Shown here piece after piece: positions 1 to 10,893 of a DNA stretch of 64,000 nucleotides (its first letter is position 1; each line of letters begins with the position of its first letter). A model generated the notes under the pieces. It did not search any database and was not told the DNA's origin. It worked only from the letters and a program-made list of their open reading frames with translations. A program made the translations under genes and the position numbers. The stretch is from Shinisaurus crocodilurus (lineage: Eukaryota > Chordata > Lepidosauria > Squamata > Shinisauridae), in the NCBI GenBank assembly GCA_021292165.1, contig CM037877.1:113359289-113423288 (forward strand), given 5' to 3'.

Positions 1-1499
1 ATTTCATTTCTATTTGGTTTTGATTTTAAAAATTACCGAAATCTGCAAAGTTCTTCATATTTGGGAGAGAAAAGACTTTTAAAAAATTGAATGCAGGAGA
101 AAGGATTGCTCATCCTTATTTATGAAGATTGAACGTTTTGAGGAAAGAATAATTTATACCAGGCACTCTGTGCATGTGTGTTTGTATATAGAGAAATAGA
201 GATATAAGAATGGCTAGTATAAAGTAGAGATAGCTTTAGCTGATGGCTCATATCCCCTCTTTACTTATTCCCATTAACAAACACAGAAAGAAATTTGTAC
301 AGCCATCAGCTTCTGTGGCTGTACACACACAGTAGTTATCATTGTCGTCTGGCCCCAATTTTCATTTACACAAAGGTAATTTAAAATGAGCATGCATTAT
401 GTCACTGGCATATAAGTAACCTTCAGCTGACACTTTAGAGCTCTCAGATCCCACCAAAGGGCCTTGCAAAAGGGCCTTGGTGCAAACGCAGCTCAGCGGG
501 ATCATCCTTTTTTGAGCGCTGCTGTTAAGCATCTGTTGTTGGGTGGGAAGAAGCGGTCATATCGTCTTGCCCCGGTTCCCATCATGGTTTGCTTAGGTAT
601 GATTAGGGTCGTGTAGTGTGTGTTAATTGTGCCATCTCTCTCTTTTTCAGCTTTATAGGAAATAAGCCTCGTTGTCTGGAATAGTTAACTCACTCGAGGC
701 CTACAGGCAAAGATTTGGCGGGCTCTGTCAAAACAATATGTGGATATCAGCCTCCTTAGCCCGGCAGCTCTGAGCCACCCAGGTCCTCCCCCTGCCCTTC
801 TCCTCTTTCCCCCATTCCTTTGGACCACACCCTTTTCCAACCTACTTTTCTTAATCCCCAGTGTACTTCCCTAGGCCTGATTACTTTGTAACATTGGGGA
901 AGCACAGAAGCTGGAGGATAATTAAGTTTGGATCCACACATTTGACCAGGATGTACCATTCCGATCCGTTACTATCTCTCTGTGACCACTTTAACCTCCC
1001 TGGACATACCAACAAGGATCTCAGGGTGGCAGTTCTAAAGAAATTGATATGAGTGGCTCGCTTGGAACGTGGGAGTACAGAACAAGGGATAATAAAGAAA
1101 TTTGATTGTGTTAATCAGGGACTCAGTAGGGACTATGGTTTCTATGCACATTATGAAGACCCTTAGTGCACCTTGTGCTTTGTATAACTGCTGCTTTAAG
1201 AGCATGGAATGCCTGCTGCAGATCTACCTGTTTAACTGTCTTTTCAGACTCAAAGCCTCCAGTTCTGCTAGCAGCATCTGATGCAGGTTGTAACCCACAA
1301 AAGCTCATGCTAATTTATTAAAAAGATCTGAACAACTGAAACAGTCTATAGTTGTGGTACACTTAACCTGTGAATTTGTAAACAGAAGGCTAACGTGGTT
1401 ATACTATAATATTATTATCTCTCTCTTGCTGTTGTTTGGATGAACAGTGATTATTATTATGAATCCTGCTTCTGGCTAGACTGTCGTCTTCCAGTCTAC
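1..1499. other. no recognised feature
   Basis: About 1.5 kb without a recognisable gene or repeat. Open frames here are short and have no coding character. A small direct repeat of AAAGGGCCTTG-type sequence lies near 456-480. I see nothing else to annotate. Confidence 0.5.
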
Positions 1500-1505
1500 T
1501 GTTTA

Positions 1506-1930
1506 TGTGAGATGGCATTGGCAGGCCAAGATGGTATAACTAAGGAGGAGTGAGACGCTGTGAAGGCAAAATTCAGGTTGCTTGTTGCTAGTAAAAAGCA
1601 ATATATGGAATTTTTGAATGACCTCAACTTTGCTGGCTGTGTGATTTCTTTGCTGACTGCGTAAACTTGCAGACCTGGTTTAAGCCAGTACAAGCTGAAG
1701 ATGTAACTAAACGTTCGTGTTAGAAGTTGCGAGGAAACCAGATAAGAATGAGAACACATTCTTCCCATGCTAATAACCAATCACAATGTTGATTCTTGCT
1801 AACATCATCCTTTTCTGCTTGCCTATCAGAAAGTATAAAAATTCCTTCCTGGATTTGTTCGGGGAACTGGGTGTGATCAGCTTCCACACAGCTGTGTTAA
1901 TTAATAAAGTTTTCTCTCTTTCTGCATCCA
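1506..1930 (+). mobile_element. probable solo LTR (endogenous retrovirus)
   Basis: The segment has the signals of a retroviral LTR in the right order: CCAAT at 1777-1781, TATAAAA at 1834-1840, AATAAA at 1903-1908, then a pyrimidine-rich stretch ending in CA at 1930. The short TATA-to-polyadenylation distance (about 70 bp) is usual for simple retroviral LTRs. The left edge is placed at the TG at 1506 but is uncertain. No primer-binding site, gag, pol or env follows, because a tRNA-derived SINE begins within about 25 bp. A solo LTR left by recombination between two LTRs is the simplest reading. The flanks show no clear 4-6 bp duplication. Confidence 0.5.
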
Positions 1931-1952
1931 AGGATTGTAAACGGAGTTTTTC

Positions 1953-2153
1953 CTTAACAATGCTCAGTGGTAGATCACCTGCTTTGCGTGGAAAAGATCC
2001 CAGCTTCAATCCCTGGAATCTCCAGACAATGCTGAGAAAGATTATTGTCTGAAACACTGGAGAGCCACCATCAGTCAGTGTGTAGTAAACAATATGGAAC
2101 TAGATAGACCAATAGTCTCACTCATTATAATGCAGCTACTTCTGTTCCTTTGG
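1953..2153 (+). mobile_element. tRNA-Ala-derived SINE, diverged
   Basis: The head keeps the tRNA-Ala A-box pattern (GCTCAGTGGTAGATCACC) and a weakened B box near 1985. It then follows the same body as the copies at 2858 and 29166: two imperfect 'tctgaaac..ggagagcc' blocks and an end resembling 'actagatagaccaatagtct'. It is the most diverged of the recognisable copies. Confidence 0.65.
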
Positions 2154-2224
2154 AACTAGTTGCTTCATGTTACATTAATGATTATCATGAGTGTAGCCAC
2201 TTCTAGCACAACGTATTTCATAGT

Positions 2225-2362
2225 GTCTATGCCAGCCTTCCCTAACCAGGTGCCCTCCAGGTGCCCTCCCATAATTGTGACCCGGCATGGTCATGGCTGG
2301 CTGGGAATTATGGGAGTTGTAGCCCAACACATCTGGAGGGCATCAGGTTGGGGAAAGCTGAT
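2225..2362. mobile_element. short foldback MITE, hAT-like
   Basis: The two ends mirror each other: TTCCCTAACCAGGTGCCCTCC on the left and CTGGAGGGCATC with GGTTGGGGAA on the right, with central 'ggctggctgggaattatggg'. This is the dispersed family whose best copy, with a target duplication, lies at 63239-63373. It has no coding capacity. Confidence 0.6.
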
Positions 2363-2857
2363 TGATGCAGTTCTTTTGGGTGCGAGTTCCCTTCTTATTT
2401 TTCTTTGCCCTCACAGTCCTCGGCCTTGTTTGCCCTCATTGCTTTTAATCCTGTTGGCTAGGGTGACCCGCAGGACCTTGTGGGTCTGATGTGAGGACAT
2501 CATGGATAACTGTAAACAAAACCATGAGTGTCACCATCGCCAGATCAAACTACATTGTGGCTAAATGAAGCTAAGGACTATGAGGGCAAAGAAGAAGGAA
2601 GGAAACGGTGCTGAGAAGAAACAGCCAAACAGTATCAAAATGACATGAACTTTGGAGGAAAACACCACCACCACCCCCGCTCCCTGTTATTTGTTTAGTT
2701 GGGTCTACCATGCTACTTCTGCAACAGATATTGAAACTGGAGGTCATTCGGCACAGCCCTGTAACATTCTGGACCTACGGGGCCATGCATAAGGTATATC
2801 CACCAACCACCATGAAGCTGTGAGTGTGATTTTATGAAAAAGCGGTGGAGAGAACTT

Positions 2858-3050
2858 AAATATCTCCGTGGCAGAGCCATCTGCTGTGCATGCAGAAGGT
2901 TCCTGGTTCAATCCCTGGCATCTCCAGGAAGGACTAGGAAAGACTCCTGCCTGAAACCTTGGAGGGCTGCTGCCGCCGGTCCATGTCGACAATACTGGGC
3001 TAGATGAACCAAGGGTCTGACACGGTACAAGGCAGCTTCCGATGTTCTTA
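2858..3050 (+). mobile_element. tRNA-Ala-derived SINE
   Basis: The tRNA-like head reads through 'ccgtggcagagcc' (A box region), 'tgctgtgcatgcag' (anticodon arm) and 'ggttcctggttcaatccctgg' (B box and T arm). The body and the end ('gggctagatgaaccaagggtctg', then 'ggcagcttcc') match the copies at 29166 and 1953. The first bases of the head are eroded. Confidence 0.75.
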
Positions 3051-4026
3051 TCACAATCTCTCAGAAACTTATAGAAGTGTAGTCAAAGGAGGCAAATAAG
3101 TAAGTACCGGTAAGCCCTAGTTGTTCATAAATGATTGGTGAATCCTAAAACCTCCTCCTCCTTCATCAAGAGATGTTTAATTCCCACAGGTGCAATCCAG
3201 ATTCATTAAACTCAGTGGGGCTTGTGTCATTGACCTCAATGAAAAGTGGATTATAGCCCACCTGATGACACTTGTTATGTATGTGGTACATGAAGGGAGG
3301 CTTAATGGCAAAGCTTCTCTGCCACCCACACGGATCCACCCAGCAATTTCTCAAATTTCAGAGTGGTTGATTCAGCTCAAGCAGAGTGCTCTGTCGTGGG
3401 CTTTAAAAACCTATTTAAATATCCCTTGCAAATGCCTCCCTCTCAGAGGAATTTGGAGGGGGGGGGATATCCACTTTTTTCCTCCATTTCTCAGAGTTTG
3501 TCATCCTTAAAACTTCGCCAAACTCTGTCTGGCTTAAGAAAATGAAACAGCAACAAAGCACCTGAATTCCCGCACAGTCACTCTTTGTCGTTTTAGAACG
3601 ACAGTTGCAGCGCTTTCTTTGGGTTATCAAGTCAAGTGAAGGGAATTCTGATTTGTTGCTTTTCTGAATCTGAGCATAGAAAGAGATTTTGAAGATTTCC
3701 AGATTAATATTTTTTTAAAAAAAACACAACACCTTACATATATTCAGTTTTTCAATATATTGTGGCTTGGAGCGGACTTCCACTCATGCGGTAGGACTTC
3801 CCTGTCCTGACCTGTCCTCTCCTCACCTCCTTCAGCCCACCTGTGTGCCCCCCAAATCTGTTTTGCAGGGTCCCCCAACCCTCTGGTGCAGATTTGAGGG
3901 GCATGTTGGGAGCTGTACCAGGGAGGGAAAATCTGTTCTACCAGCAGTTTCCCTTCTGATGAGGAATGACACTATTAGATCCAGCCCATGATCTCAGAAA
4001 ATGCAAATTAGATGCGGGCAAGGAAA
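3051..4026. other. no recognised feature
   Basis: Nearly 1 kb of apparently unique sequence. It holds a G run at 3457-3468, an A/T run at 3708-3725 and several short open frames without similarity that I recognise. Confidence 0.45.
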
Positions 4027-4885
4027 CTGAGGATCAGCCCAGACAAAATGGAGACTCTGTTGGTCAGTAGATAAGCCAATCTGGAACTGGGGGGTACAGC
4101 CTGTTCTGGATGGGGCTGCACTCCCTCTGAAGGAGCAGGCTCACTGCTTGGAGATGCTCCTCCTGGGCCCAAGCATTGCTCCCAGAGGGCCAGGTGACTA
4201 CTGTAGCCAGGAGTGCCTTTGCCCAGCTTTGGCTGGTACGCCAGCTCAACTGTGCCCCTTTGAGGAGAAGGCAGATCTGGCCACAGTGATCCATGCCTTA
4301 ATTACCTCTCAATTAGATTACAGTTATGCATTCTACGAGGGGCTGCCCTTGAAGAGTGTTCAGGAACTACAGCCTGTGCAAAACGCAGCAGCCATACTGT
4401 GCTTTAGAGACCATATATCTTGAACCAACTGCACTGGCTTCCTAATATAATGTGTTTTAATGCTATTTCCCCAAATGTAATAATGATTTTAAAAAGTCTA
4501 CACATTTTGTATGCATTTTTTCATTGGAGAACTCTATTGCAAAATTCAGAGAGGTGTGAACTTTGAAGGATAACTGAGTTTCGGTTTGCAAAAGTGCAAA
4601 ATTAGGTAAGTGTGCATTAAAATGCCAACTGTATCCATTTCTCCCCCATCCCCAGCTCTATCCCTGTGGAGTTTTAGACATGCTCTAAAACTATATTGTT
4701 TCATCGGGCCTTGGATGGATTTTAATATTGCTAGGCTTGTTTTTAAATAATGTTGGTTTTGCCCTATTTTGTTGTAATTTTATTGTATTAATGTAGTTTA
4801 TTTTATGATTTTAATTGAGCATTGGTATGAGAGCTCTGATGGGCAGAAAAGTGATTTATAAATACAATATATATTATTTATTATT
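4027..4885 (+). pseudogene. L2-like LINE fragment, reverse-transcriptase C-terminal part
   Basis: Translation across 4030-4440 gives a decayed post-RT region of an L2-like LINE. A 'SPDKME-LLVSR' block matches the better copy at about 55500, and near 4280-4400 an 'LATVIHALITSQLDY' block is followed by 'GLPLKSVQELQPVQNAAA'. These correspond to 'PSVVHALVSSRLDYCNALY' and 'GLPLKTVRKLQLVQNAAA' in the element at 13424-15277. Frameshifts and stops break it. An AT-rich 3' untranslated region runs to about 4885 and ends in TTTATAAATACAATAT-type sequence. The copy is 5' truncated, as usual for LINEs. Confidence 0.75.
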
Positions 4886-4892
4886 TACATTT

Positions 4893-4941
4893 TATTATTT
4901 ACATTTATTAATCACCCATCTGGCCGGCAACCGGCCACCCT
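4893..4941 (-). mobile_element. L2-like LINE 3' tail
   Basis: In reverse complement this is 'agggtggccggttgccggccagatgggtgattaata', essentially the 3' end of the LINE at 12341-15396. Only the tail is present, so it is an extremely 5'-truncated insertion or the end of a SINE that borrowed the tail. Confidence 0.7.
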
Positions 4942-4952
4942 ATATATACACC

Positions 4953-4998
<46 letters not shown>

Positions 4999-5086
4999 AT
5001 ATATAGGGTGTGTGTGTGTGTATATATATGTGTGTGTGTGTGTGTGTATGTGTGTGTGTATACACACACACACACACACACACACT
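4953..5086. repeat. compound (TA)n/(TG)n/(CA)n microsatellite
   Basis: Runs of TA, TG, TA, TG and finally CA follow each other directly. Because a TG block is followed by a CA block, the tract can fold on itself. It abuts the LINE tail at 4893-4941, a common place for microsatellites to grow. Confidence 0.95.
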
Positions 5087-5180
5087 TCCTGTGTCACAAG
5101 AACAATCATATATTGGGATAGGGGATCCCCCCCCCCATAGACCTTGTCTACATGAGTAAAAGAGATCTAATTCAATTAAT

Positions 5181-5206
5181 GAATTAGAATTAATTAATTC
5201 TAATTC
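5181..5206. repeat. perfect AT-rich palindrome
   Basis: The 26-bp segment is its own reverse complement, centred near 5193, inside a longer run of TTCAATTAAT-type repeats (5168-5212). It has no flanking target duplication that I can see. Confidence 0.8.
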
Positions 5207-5212
5207 AATTAA

Positions 5213-6249
5213 TGGGGACTAAAGATATTTATTCTATGTATCTTTTTAAATATATAACCTGTGAAAAAGGCAGAGTGGTTTACATGGGGCTCATAGTTGT
5301 CTCCCATCCGGTAAATGATCAAGTCCATCCATCCCTGCTTTGCTTTAACAGTGTGACAGTACCAGGGCGGTCCGATGCAAAAGAGGACAGGACTCCTGCA
5401 CCTGTAATGGTTGTGTCAAAGAGGGGATTTCTCTGTCATCTGGCTACCCTATACAGCACTGAGCATTTCCAGACAACTCACCATCCAATCATTTATAATC
5501 TGTATTAGCCTTTTCCTCTTTTCACAATGCCGTGAGCTTGATTGTACAAAATGACCTTTCCCTCTGTGGCCAGTTTTCCACTGGAATACAGTGGAGCAGC
5601 TTTCCCCTCCCTCCCCCCTCACAATCTCCCCCCCCACACACACACACACACAAAAACCTGCTCTGGAGGGCTGGAGGACCCTCAGAAGCAGATTTTTTGG
5701 GGGGTACGTGTGGGGTTGCAGCGGGGAGAGTATGAAGAGGTTGTGTCCCGCAAGTGGATTTCCACTTGTGCAAGGCTTGGATCCAACCCACTGCATTTTG
5801 GAATCTTGTTTTGTACATTGCCATGATATCTTCTGCTGAAGGGTGGTTGAAAAAACTGTTAATACCACTACTGCTACTGCTAGCGACAACAACAGCACCA
5901 ACAGCAGTAGCAGGGCCTGGGCAAGAGGAGAGGTGGACTCCCCAGGACTTCATCATGCTGGTGATTCTCAAGTGAAACATAAAAATGTTTCCCCATCTAA
6001 TAACTACCAAGTAGAAAGATGTCAACAGAGCCTCATTGACCATGCTTGGTTACAATGTGATTGCCCCACCCCAGGATAGAAATCCAGTTCATGTGTCTTC
6101 CAAAACCAAAATGTTATGACAAAATCCAAAGATGATCCCATGTTATGCCAAGCTGGGTAAACCACCCAAGATGTTGTTTTTTCTTGCCACAAAATAGAGT
6201 AAAAATAATTTAAATGTCTCCTTCCTTGCCAAGTGCAGGTAACTTTAAA
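5213..6249. other. no recognised gene; (CA)n at 5635-5652
   Basis: The overlapping open frames around 5449-6079 come from a C-rich stretch with a short CA run and show no known domain. A CAG/CAA-rich patch sits near 5860-5912. I see no exon signals worth calling. Confidence 0.45.
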
Positions 6250-6360
6250 CCAGGGCTGGCTCTCCAGATGTTTTTGGCCTACAACTCACATCCACCCTAG
6301 GCAACATAGCCAATGGTGAGGGAAGATGGGAATTGTAGGAGGGCCACAAGTTGCCCATTC
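6250..6360. mobile_element. short foldback MITE, hAT-like
   Basis: It starts 'ccagggctggctctccagatg', continues 'tttggcctacaactc', and closes with 'gggaattgtaggagggcc' and 'gcccattcctgc'. The halves are rough reverse complements and match the family at 63239-63373 and 34478-34808. Confidence 0.6.
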
Positions 6361-7285
6361 CTGCTTTAAACTATCTTGAAAGAAATTCCCACTTCTAAAG
6401 TAGGTCACCACTTTTCAATGACCTTTCCAAGTAGTCCTGTGTAGGCAGTTCTGGATAGAATTTTCAACATACTGGCAATTTCAGATTTTATTATATTCTG
6501 TACACTCTTGTTGAGAGGTTTGTATATGAATTGTCTGGGACAGTATCGAGTTGCATTGACGAAGGAAGAAACTACGAGTTGCAATTCAGTCTCAAGGGAA
6601 CCTGTACAATATATGAACGTTATACCTCTGATTGTATTTTATCTCCCTAGAACTTTTCTATTGATCTGCTCACAGTCACTACAGCAAGTTGTCCAGGTAG
6701 CAGATAATTTATGGGTTTATACTAGTGCCACAAGCCCTGTCTTGTATTACAGTGGGTTCTTGTTACACAGACATGTTCTCGCAGTAAATTTGACTTTCCT
6801 CTTATAAATCATGGAAACTTGGGCTTTCATCTGATTAAGGGCACAATCCTATGGTCCCGGGAGAACATCTCAGGGACCATAGGATTTTGTGGAGTCCCGC
6901 TCCTGAGATCGACCTTGGGAGCGGGACTCTGTGTCCTAATCCCCTCCCCCTTGCAACCACTGCATAGAACCATGGCAGCTGCTTCCTGAGGTCACAAATG
7001 TGACTTCGGGGAGAAGAAAAGGGGGCATTTTGCTGGGAGAGGCGAGGCTAGGATACAGCCCTGGTCCTGCCCCTGGCAACACAACCTCTCTAGATGGGCT
7101 CAGAAGCCCGTCTAGAGAAAACAACAAAAAGGAGGACGGAGTCGCCTCCATTGCTCAGTTTTGCTCTGCCAAGCGTCTGCCCACATTGCATAGGGTATTC
7201 AGAGCACTCTCACATTGGAGCGCTCCTTCAAGGGGCATACGATTGCTCCCATAAGAAATTAAGGCTGCAATTCCATATACACACC
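6361..7285. other. unique DNA with two small hairpins
   Basis: Two inverted repeats stand out. At 6839-6893 'gggcacaatcctatggtcc' is mirrored by 'ggaccataggatttt', preceded by TAA. At 7087-7116 'tctctagatgggct' is mirrored by 'agcccgtctagaga'. The first has the terminus of the Harbinger-like family at 56617-56725. No gene is recognised. Confidence 0.5.
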
Positions 7286-7289
7286 TCCC

Positions 7290-7447
7290 GGGCAAGTAAG
7301 ACTCACTCAACCCAGTGGGGCTTACTTCTGAGTAGACATGCAGTGAATTGCACTGGTAGGCTACAATCTATACACTGACCTGGGAGTAAGTTCCATTGAA
7401 TTCAATAGGACTTACTTCTGAGTAGACATGGATAGGATTGCACTATT
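7290..7447. mobile_element. two tandem 'TAAGTCC/GTAGACATG' foldback MITE units
   Basis: Two successive units carry the motif CTTACTTCTGAGTAGACATG (near 7320-7340 and 7409-7429). The second is preceded by its mirror 'gagtaagttccattgaattc' and ends 'ataggattgcac'. The same motif recurs at 7752, 10816, 33770 and 34985, so this is a dispersed short foldback family. The terminus CAATCCTAT resembles that of the Harbinger-like family. Confidence 0.65.
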
Positions 7448-7751
7448 TGTTGAATCATGTGGACTTACACTGATTAATCGGTTGCATATGAATAAAAATG
7501 GTTCAGGAGTGGGGTGGGGGGTGAAACATACTTCCCCCCCCCAAACTTTTAACATGTGAGAAAGTGTACAAAAGTTGCATTCCTTTGTCCAGGTCTTCAG
7601 ACACAACTCTGTCAAAGTTAATCACTTTTTAAATCCCATTTAATTTAATGGGCCCCAATACAATGGCTTTCACGCAATCAATGGGACAAGCTAGCCAGAA
7701 CTAACTTAGGGCATGTCGATTTCAATGGGACTTAAGCAGGACTAACAGAGC

Positions 7752-7835
7752 AATCCTATACATGTCTACTCACAGAAGCCCACAGAGTTAAATGGGGTTT
7801 AATCCCAGGTAAGTAGGTATAGGATTTCAGCCTAA
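7752..7835. mobile_element. degenerate foldback MITE of the same family
   Basis: It opens 'gcaatcctatacatgtctac', passes 'aatggggtttaatccc', and closes with 'gtaagtaggtataggattt'. The arms pair imperfectly. It is an older copy of the family at 7290-7447 and 10816-10893. Confidence 0.6.
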
Positions 7836-7960
7836 GCCTTAGTTTATATGCATTCAAATGTTCATATAGAGAAGGGTCCAATCGCTGTAGCCATGTGGGG
7901 ATAGTAGCATATGAGTTGGTGGGTCACACATTTTCACCTAAGCGTGCATTTTGCTCTGTA

Positions 7961-8329
7961 AAGCGGTGCTGAACTTTTTTCAGCCTGAGGGGGCCAAATT
8001 CCATTTCAGACAAACGGGGGGGGGGCGTATTCCAGTGATGGGCAGGACCAAAGGCAAAAGGGGCAGGGCCAAAATTACCAAAAATGCAAGCATATTGTAA
8101 TTTTAGAGCTCTTCCTGCCAGTAACTAAGAGTCAGGAGATGAATTTCAACCTGTTAGAGTGTGTGTGGGGGTGCACAAAGCTCAAAAACCACCAAATGAT
8201 TGGTGATTTGGGGGAAAGGGGGGTGAGCAGCGGAAGTGGGGTGTGGCCAAATTGAGGAACTTTGGAAGGCCATATTGGGACCCCAGACAGACTGGATTTG
8301 GCCGCTGGGCCTAAGATTCTCTACCCCTG
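7961..8329 (+). mobile_element. non-autonomous hAT element, about 370-bp family
   Basis: The copy begins AAGCGGTGCTGAAC (the family start is CAGGGGTGCTGAAC) and ends CTACCCCTG. The interior shares 'aggcaaaaggggcagggcc', 'cttcctgccagtaactaag' and 'aaaaaccaccaaatgattgg' with the copies at 24201, 30523, 35973 and 37842. Flanks GCTCTGTA and CCCTGTAC are a possible degraded 8-bp target duplication offset by one base. It has no transposase. Confidence 0.8.
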
Positions 8330-9961
8330 CCCTGTACGGACCAAAAAATTCATATGTAAAATTATCTACATGTTCATTTTTTTTCATCATTTGCAATTGC
8401 TGAGTTGAATTAAACATGAATTTTTTTATTGTAAAATGCATTTGCTATATGTACCAAGGTTTTCCATATGAGCCTTACTCTTTTGCTATAGGAATCCTCC
8501 TGTGAGTTGACCCCTGCCAGTCAGTAGCTGCCAGGATGGGTTAAACAGTGAGAGGGAGCCCTCTTCTGTTGGTGCGCGTGTGCGTGAGCAGCAGAGTGCG
8601 TGTGCGCATGGGAGATTTAAAATCCTGTCTGTGTGCTAGCAGAGGCCTGTTATTCCACACACAGATCTTCCAGAACTCAGCTCCCCCCTTCTCGCAGCGT
8701 GCAGCATGTTGTGAAGATGCCAGCCCAGCCTGCCTGTAATCCAACTTGCTTCCAGCTTCCCCGTTTGCAGATTAATCCATGGAGTCAGGAAACACTCTGT
8801 AACACCACAGGTCTAATTCTACCTGTTTATTCACTTAGCAAGTAAAGTTCTACAGAGTATACATTTCCTAGTTACAGTCCATGTGCAGAGTATAAATGCA
8901 TAGCAAGCATTACATCCAGTGGAGTAAGTTGAGCTTCACTCCACCTCAGCAAAGAAGTTACATTGTTGCAGTGACAAAAGTCCAGCAAGAAGAACAAAGG
9001 AGAAGAGAGAAAGCAGTCCTGCCTCTCTAAGATGGCCTCAGACAGAAAACAAGTTAGCACGTCATCAGAACATACAAACCATGTGACTAGCTCATAATGC
9101 TCCCACGGTCTAGGCTTCCCATGCGAAAAACACGAGAACCCAGAAAGACATAACAAACTTGTTTACAGCCATTCTGTTCTTTCCATGTGTAAACAGTGTG
9201 CTACAGCTGGTGAAGTGATACATATCACAATATCTTCTAGCAGTAAGGCCAGGTGCTTCATAAGGCAATACAGGACCAAGACAATGTGGGGCATCTTTGT
9301 TGACCAAGGAAAAGTGTGGGTGCGTGGAGGGTAAGTTGTAAGCAAGCACCATTTGTGACATTGCACAGCATCATCACTGATCATTGGGCACATCAGTGAA
9401 GGCATCCTTGATCTACCTGATAAGGTCTACAATTGTGCAAAGGTTCAATCCAATCCAATAAAAATTGCCACAGGTACAGCAAGTTAAAAAGTGCTGAAAA
9501 TTAACACATTTGTACTTTTTACTCTAAGCTATGGCTGAGCACATTTTTGGGTTGTATTTCTATGGCATGTGTAATATGTAGTCCTGGCCAATAAGGTGAA
9601 ATAGATGTCTTAAAACCAACAAACTAAATAAATAGATACTCCAGCCATGTAACTTTATAGTCTGAAGGGAAAGGAAAATCAGACAAGCAACTCAGCCCAT
9701 GCATTTGCCCAAGATGTCTTTATCGATATGGAGCCTGGGAGCTCATCAATATCTTTCTTCTATTTGAAGCTGCAGCAACACATCTCAAATCACCAAAACA
9801 TTGTTATCCATTTGTATCACTGGTGTCTGGGAGTAGATAACATAGTCTCATCAACTGCCCCGAAAATGCTGAGACCCTCACTAAAACCCTTAAGCCATCG
9901 GCTTCTCACTTTGTTATGCAGAGTCCTGAATTCCCCTGCCTTCCACAAGCTACTTTAAGCT
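8330..9961. other. no recognised feature
   Basis: About 1.6 kb without a gene that I can name. The minus-strand open frames at 8872-9405 show no known domain. A TATAAAT on the plus strand (8891-8897) and an AATAAA on the minus strand (about 8824-8829) point in opposite directions, so they do not make an LTR. Confidence 0.4.
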
Positions 9962-10049
9962 GCTCTTAAAGGGGCCATGGGCAAAATTGCAACTGAGCTA
10001 AAACTTTTAGCTTAGCTGTGATTTTGCCCATGGCCCCTTTAAGAGTAGC
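9962..10049. mobile_element. near-perfect 88-bp hairpin MITE
   Basis: The left arm 'gctcttaaaggggccatggg' is matched by 'cccatggcccctttaagagt' on the right, and 'gagctaaaa' meets 'cttttagctt' at the centre. Only a few mismatches separate the arms and there is no spacer. The superfamily is unclear and I found no second copy here. Confidence 0.75.
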
Positions 10050-10112
10050 TCTGCTTAGGCTCGAATGGGGGCCCACAGGGAGACAGCAAGCAGGGAGGGA
10101 GCAGACCTGAAG

Positions 10113-10178
10113 GTGTGTGCGTGTGCGTGTGCGTGTGCGTGTGCGTGTGCGTGTGCGTGTGCGTGTGCGTGTGCATGC
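10113..10178. repeat. (GTGTGC)n hexanucleotide tract
   Basis: About 66 bp of pure alternating purine-pyrimidine sequence with a CpG in every unit, ending 'gtgcatgc'. Such tracts can adopt Z-DNA. The long open frames on both strands here are translations of the repeat. Confidence 0.95.
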
Positions 10179-10815
10179 TCTACCTGCTGCCTCTGCTGGG
10201 TGAAAAGAAAAGGAGATGGAGGCTGCACCCGCTGGCCTAGACCAAGGGAGAGGTGAATGAGGGAATTTATCACATGATTCCTATCTTTATATTGCCAAAG
10301 CTTTTATTTCCTAACAGAGCTGACTTTGTTCCTCTAACAGGTGAAGTACAGTGTCAGAAGGAAATGCAAGGAACTTCCCCTTCTCTCTGAAGCTTCATGT
10401 TTGGCAGTGTGGGGCGGGTGGGTAAGCTTCACCTGTTGAATTTGTGCCAATCCTGACAATTTTAAAACAATAAGAAAGAGATTGCCCTGCCCTGCAAGCA
10501 CTGACCAACCCCCAACCCCCCCCCACCAGATATCAACAATTAAGGGTTTAAGTAAGGTAAAAAAATTTTACAAAAGCCACTTATAAAATATTATAAAATA
10601 ATATATAATATAATAATAATTATAATATATAAGATACTATATTATAATATAATTCTGGAAAAGTCATCCTAGCACTGGCACTGCTGCTGCTACCTCTTCT
10701 AGCAAGGAGCAGCATTTCACAGTTATCCCTCAATTACACAATACTTCTTCACACAATGCATAATCAATTTGCTGCCACAAGATGTGATGGTAAGTGTTGT
10801 AGATTGCTTTAAAAT
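10179..10815. other. no recognised feature; AT-rich at 10585-10650
   Basis: The stretch holds a poly-C patch (10515-10525) and a run of ATAATATA-type simple sequence. No gene or recognisable repeat is visible. Confidence 0.45.
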
Positions 10816-10893
10816 ATACACACTTCCCTGTGAGTAAGTCCCATTGAATGTAATAGGACTTACTTTTGAGTACACATGCATAGGATTGCACTG
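10816..10893. mobile_element. foldback MITE, 'TAAGTCC' family
   Basis: 'gagtaagtcccattgaatg' faces 'taataggacttacttttgag', and the right end reads 'cacatgcataggattgcac'. The copy is short and matches the units at 7290-7447. Confidence 0.65.

Noticed and set aside
8775..9363. Minus-strand LTR
   Set aside because: TATAAAT is on the plus strand while AATAAA is on the minus strand, and no terminal duplication is found.
10055..10273. Open frames across the GTGTGC tract on both strands
   Set aside because: They are translations of a microsatellite (Cys-Ala and His-Ala repeats).
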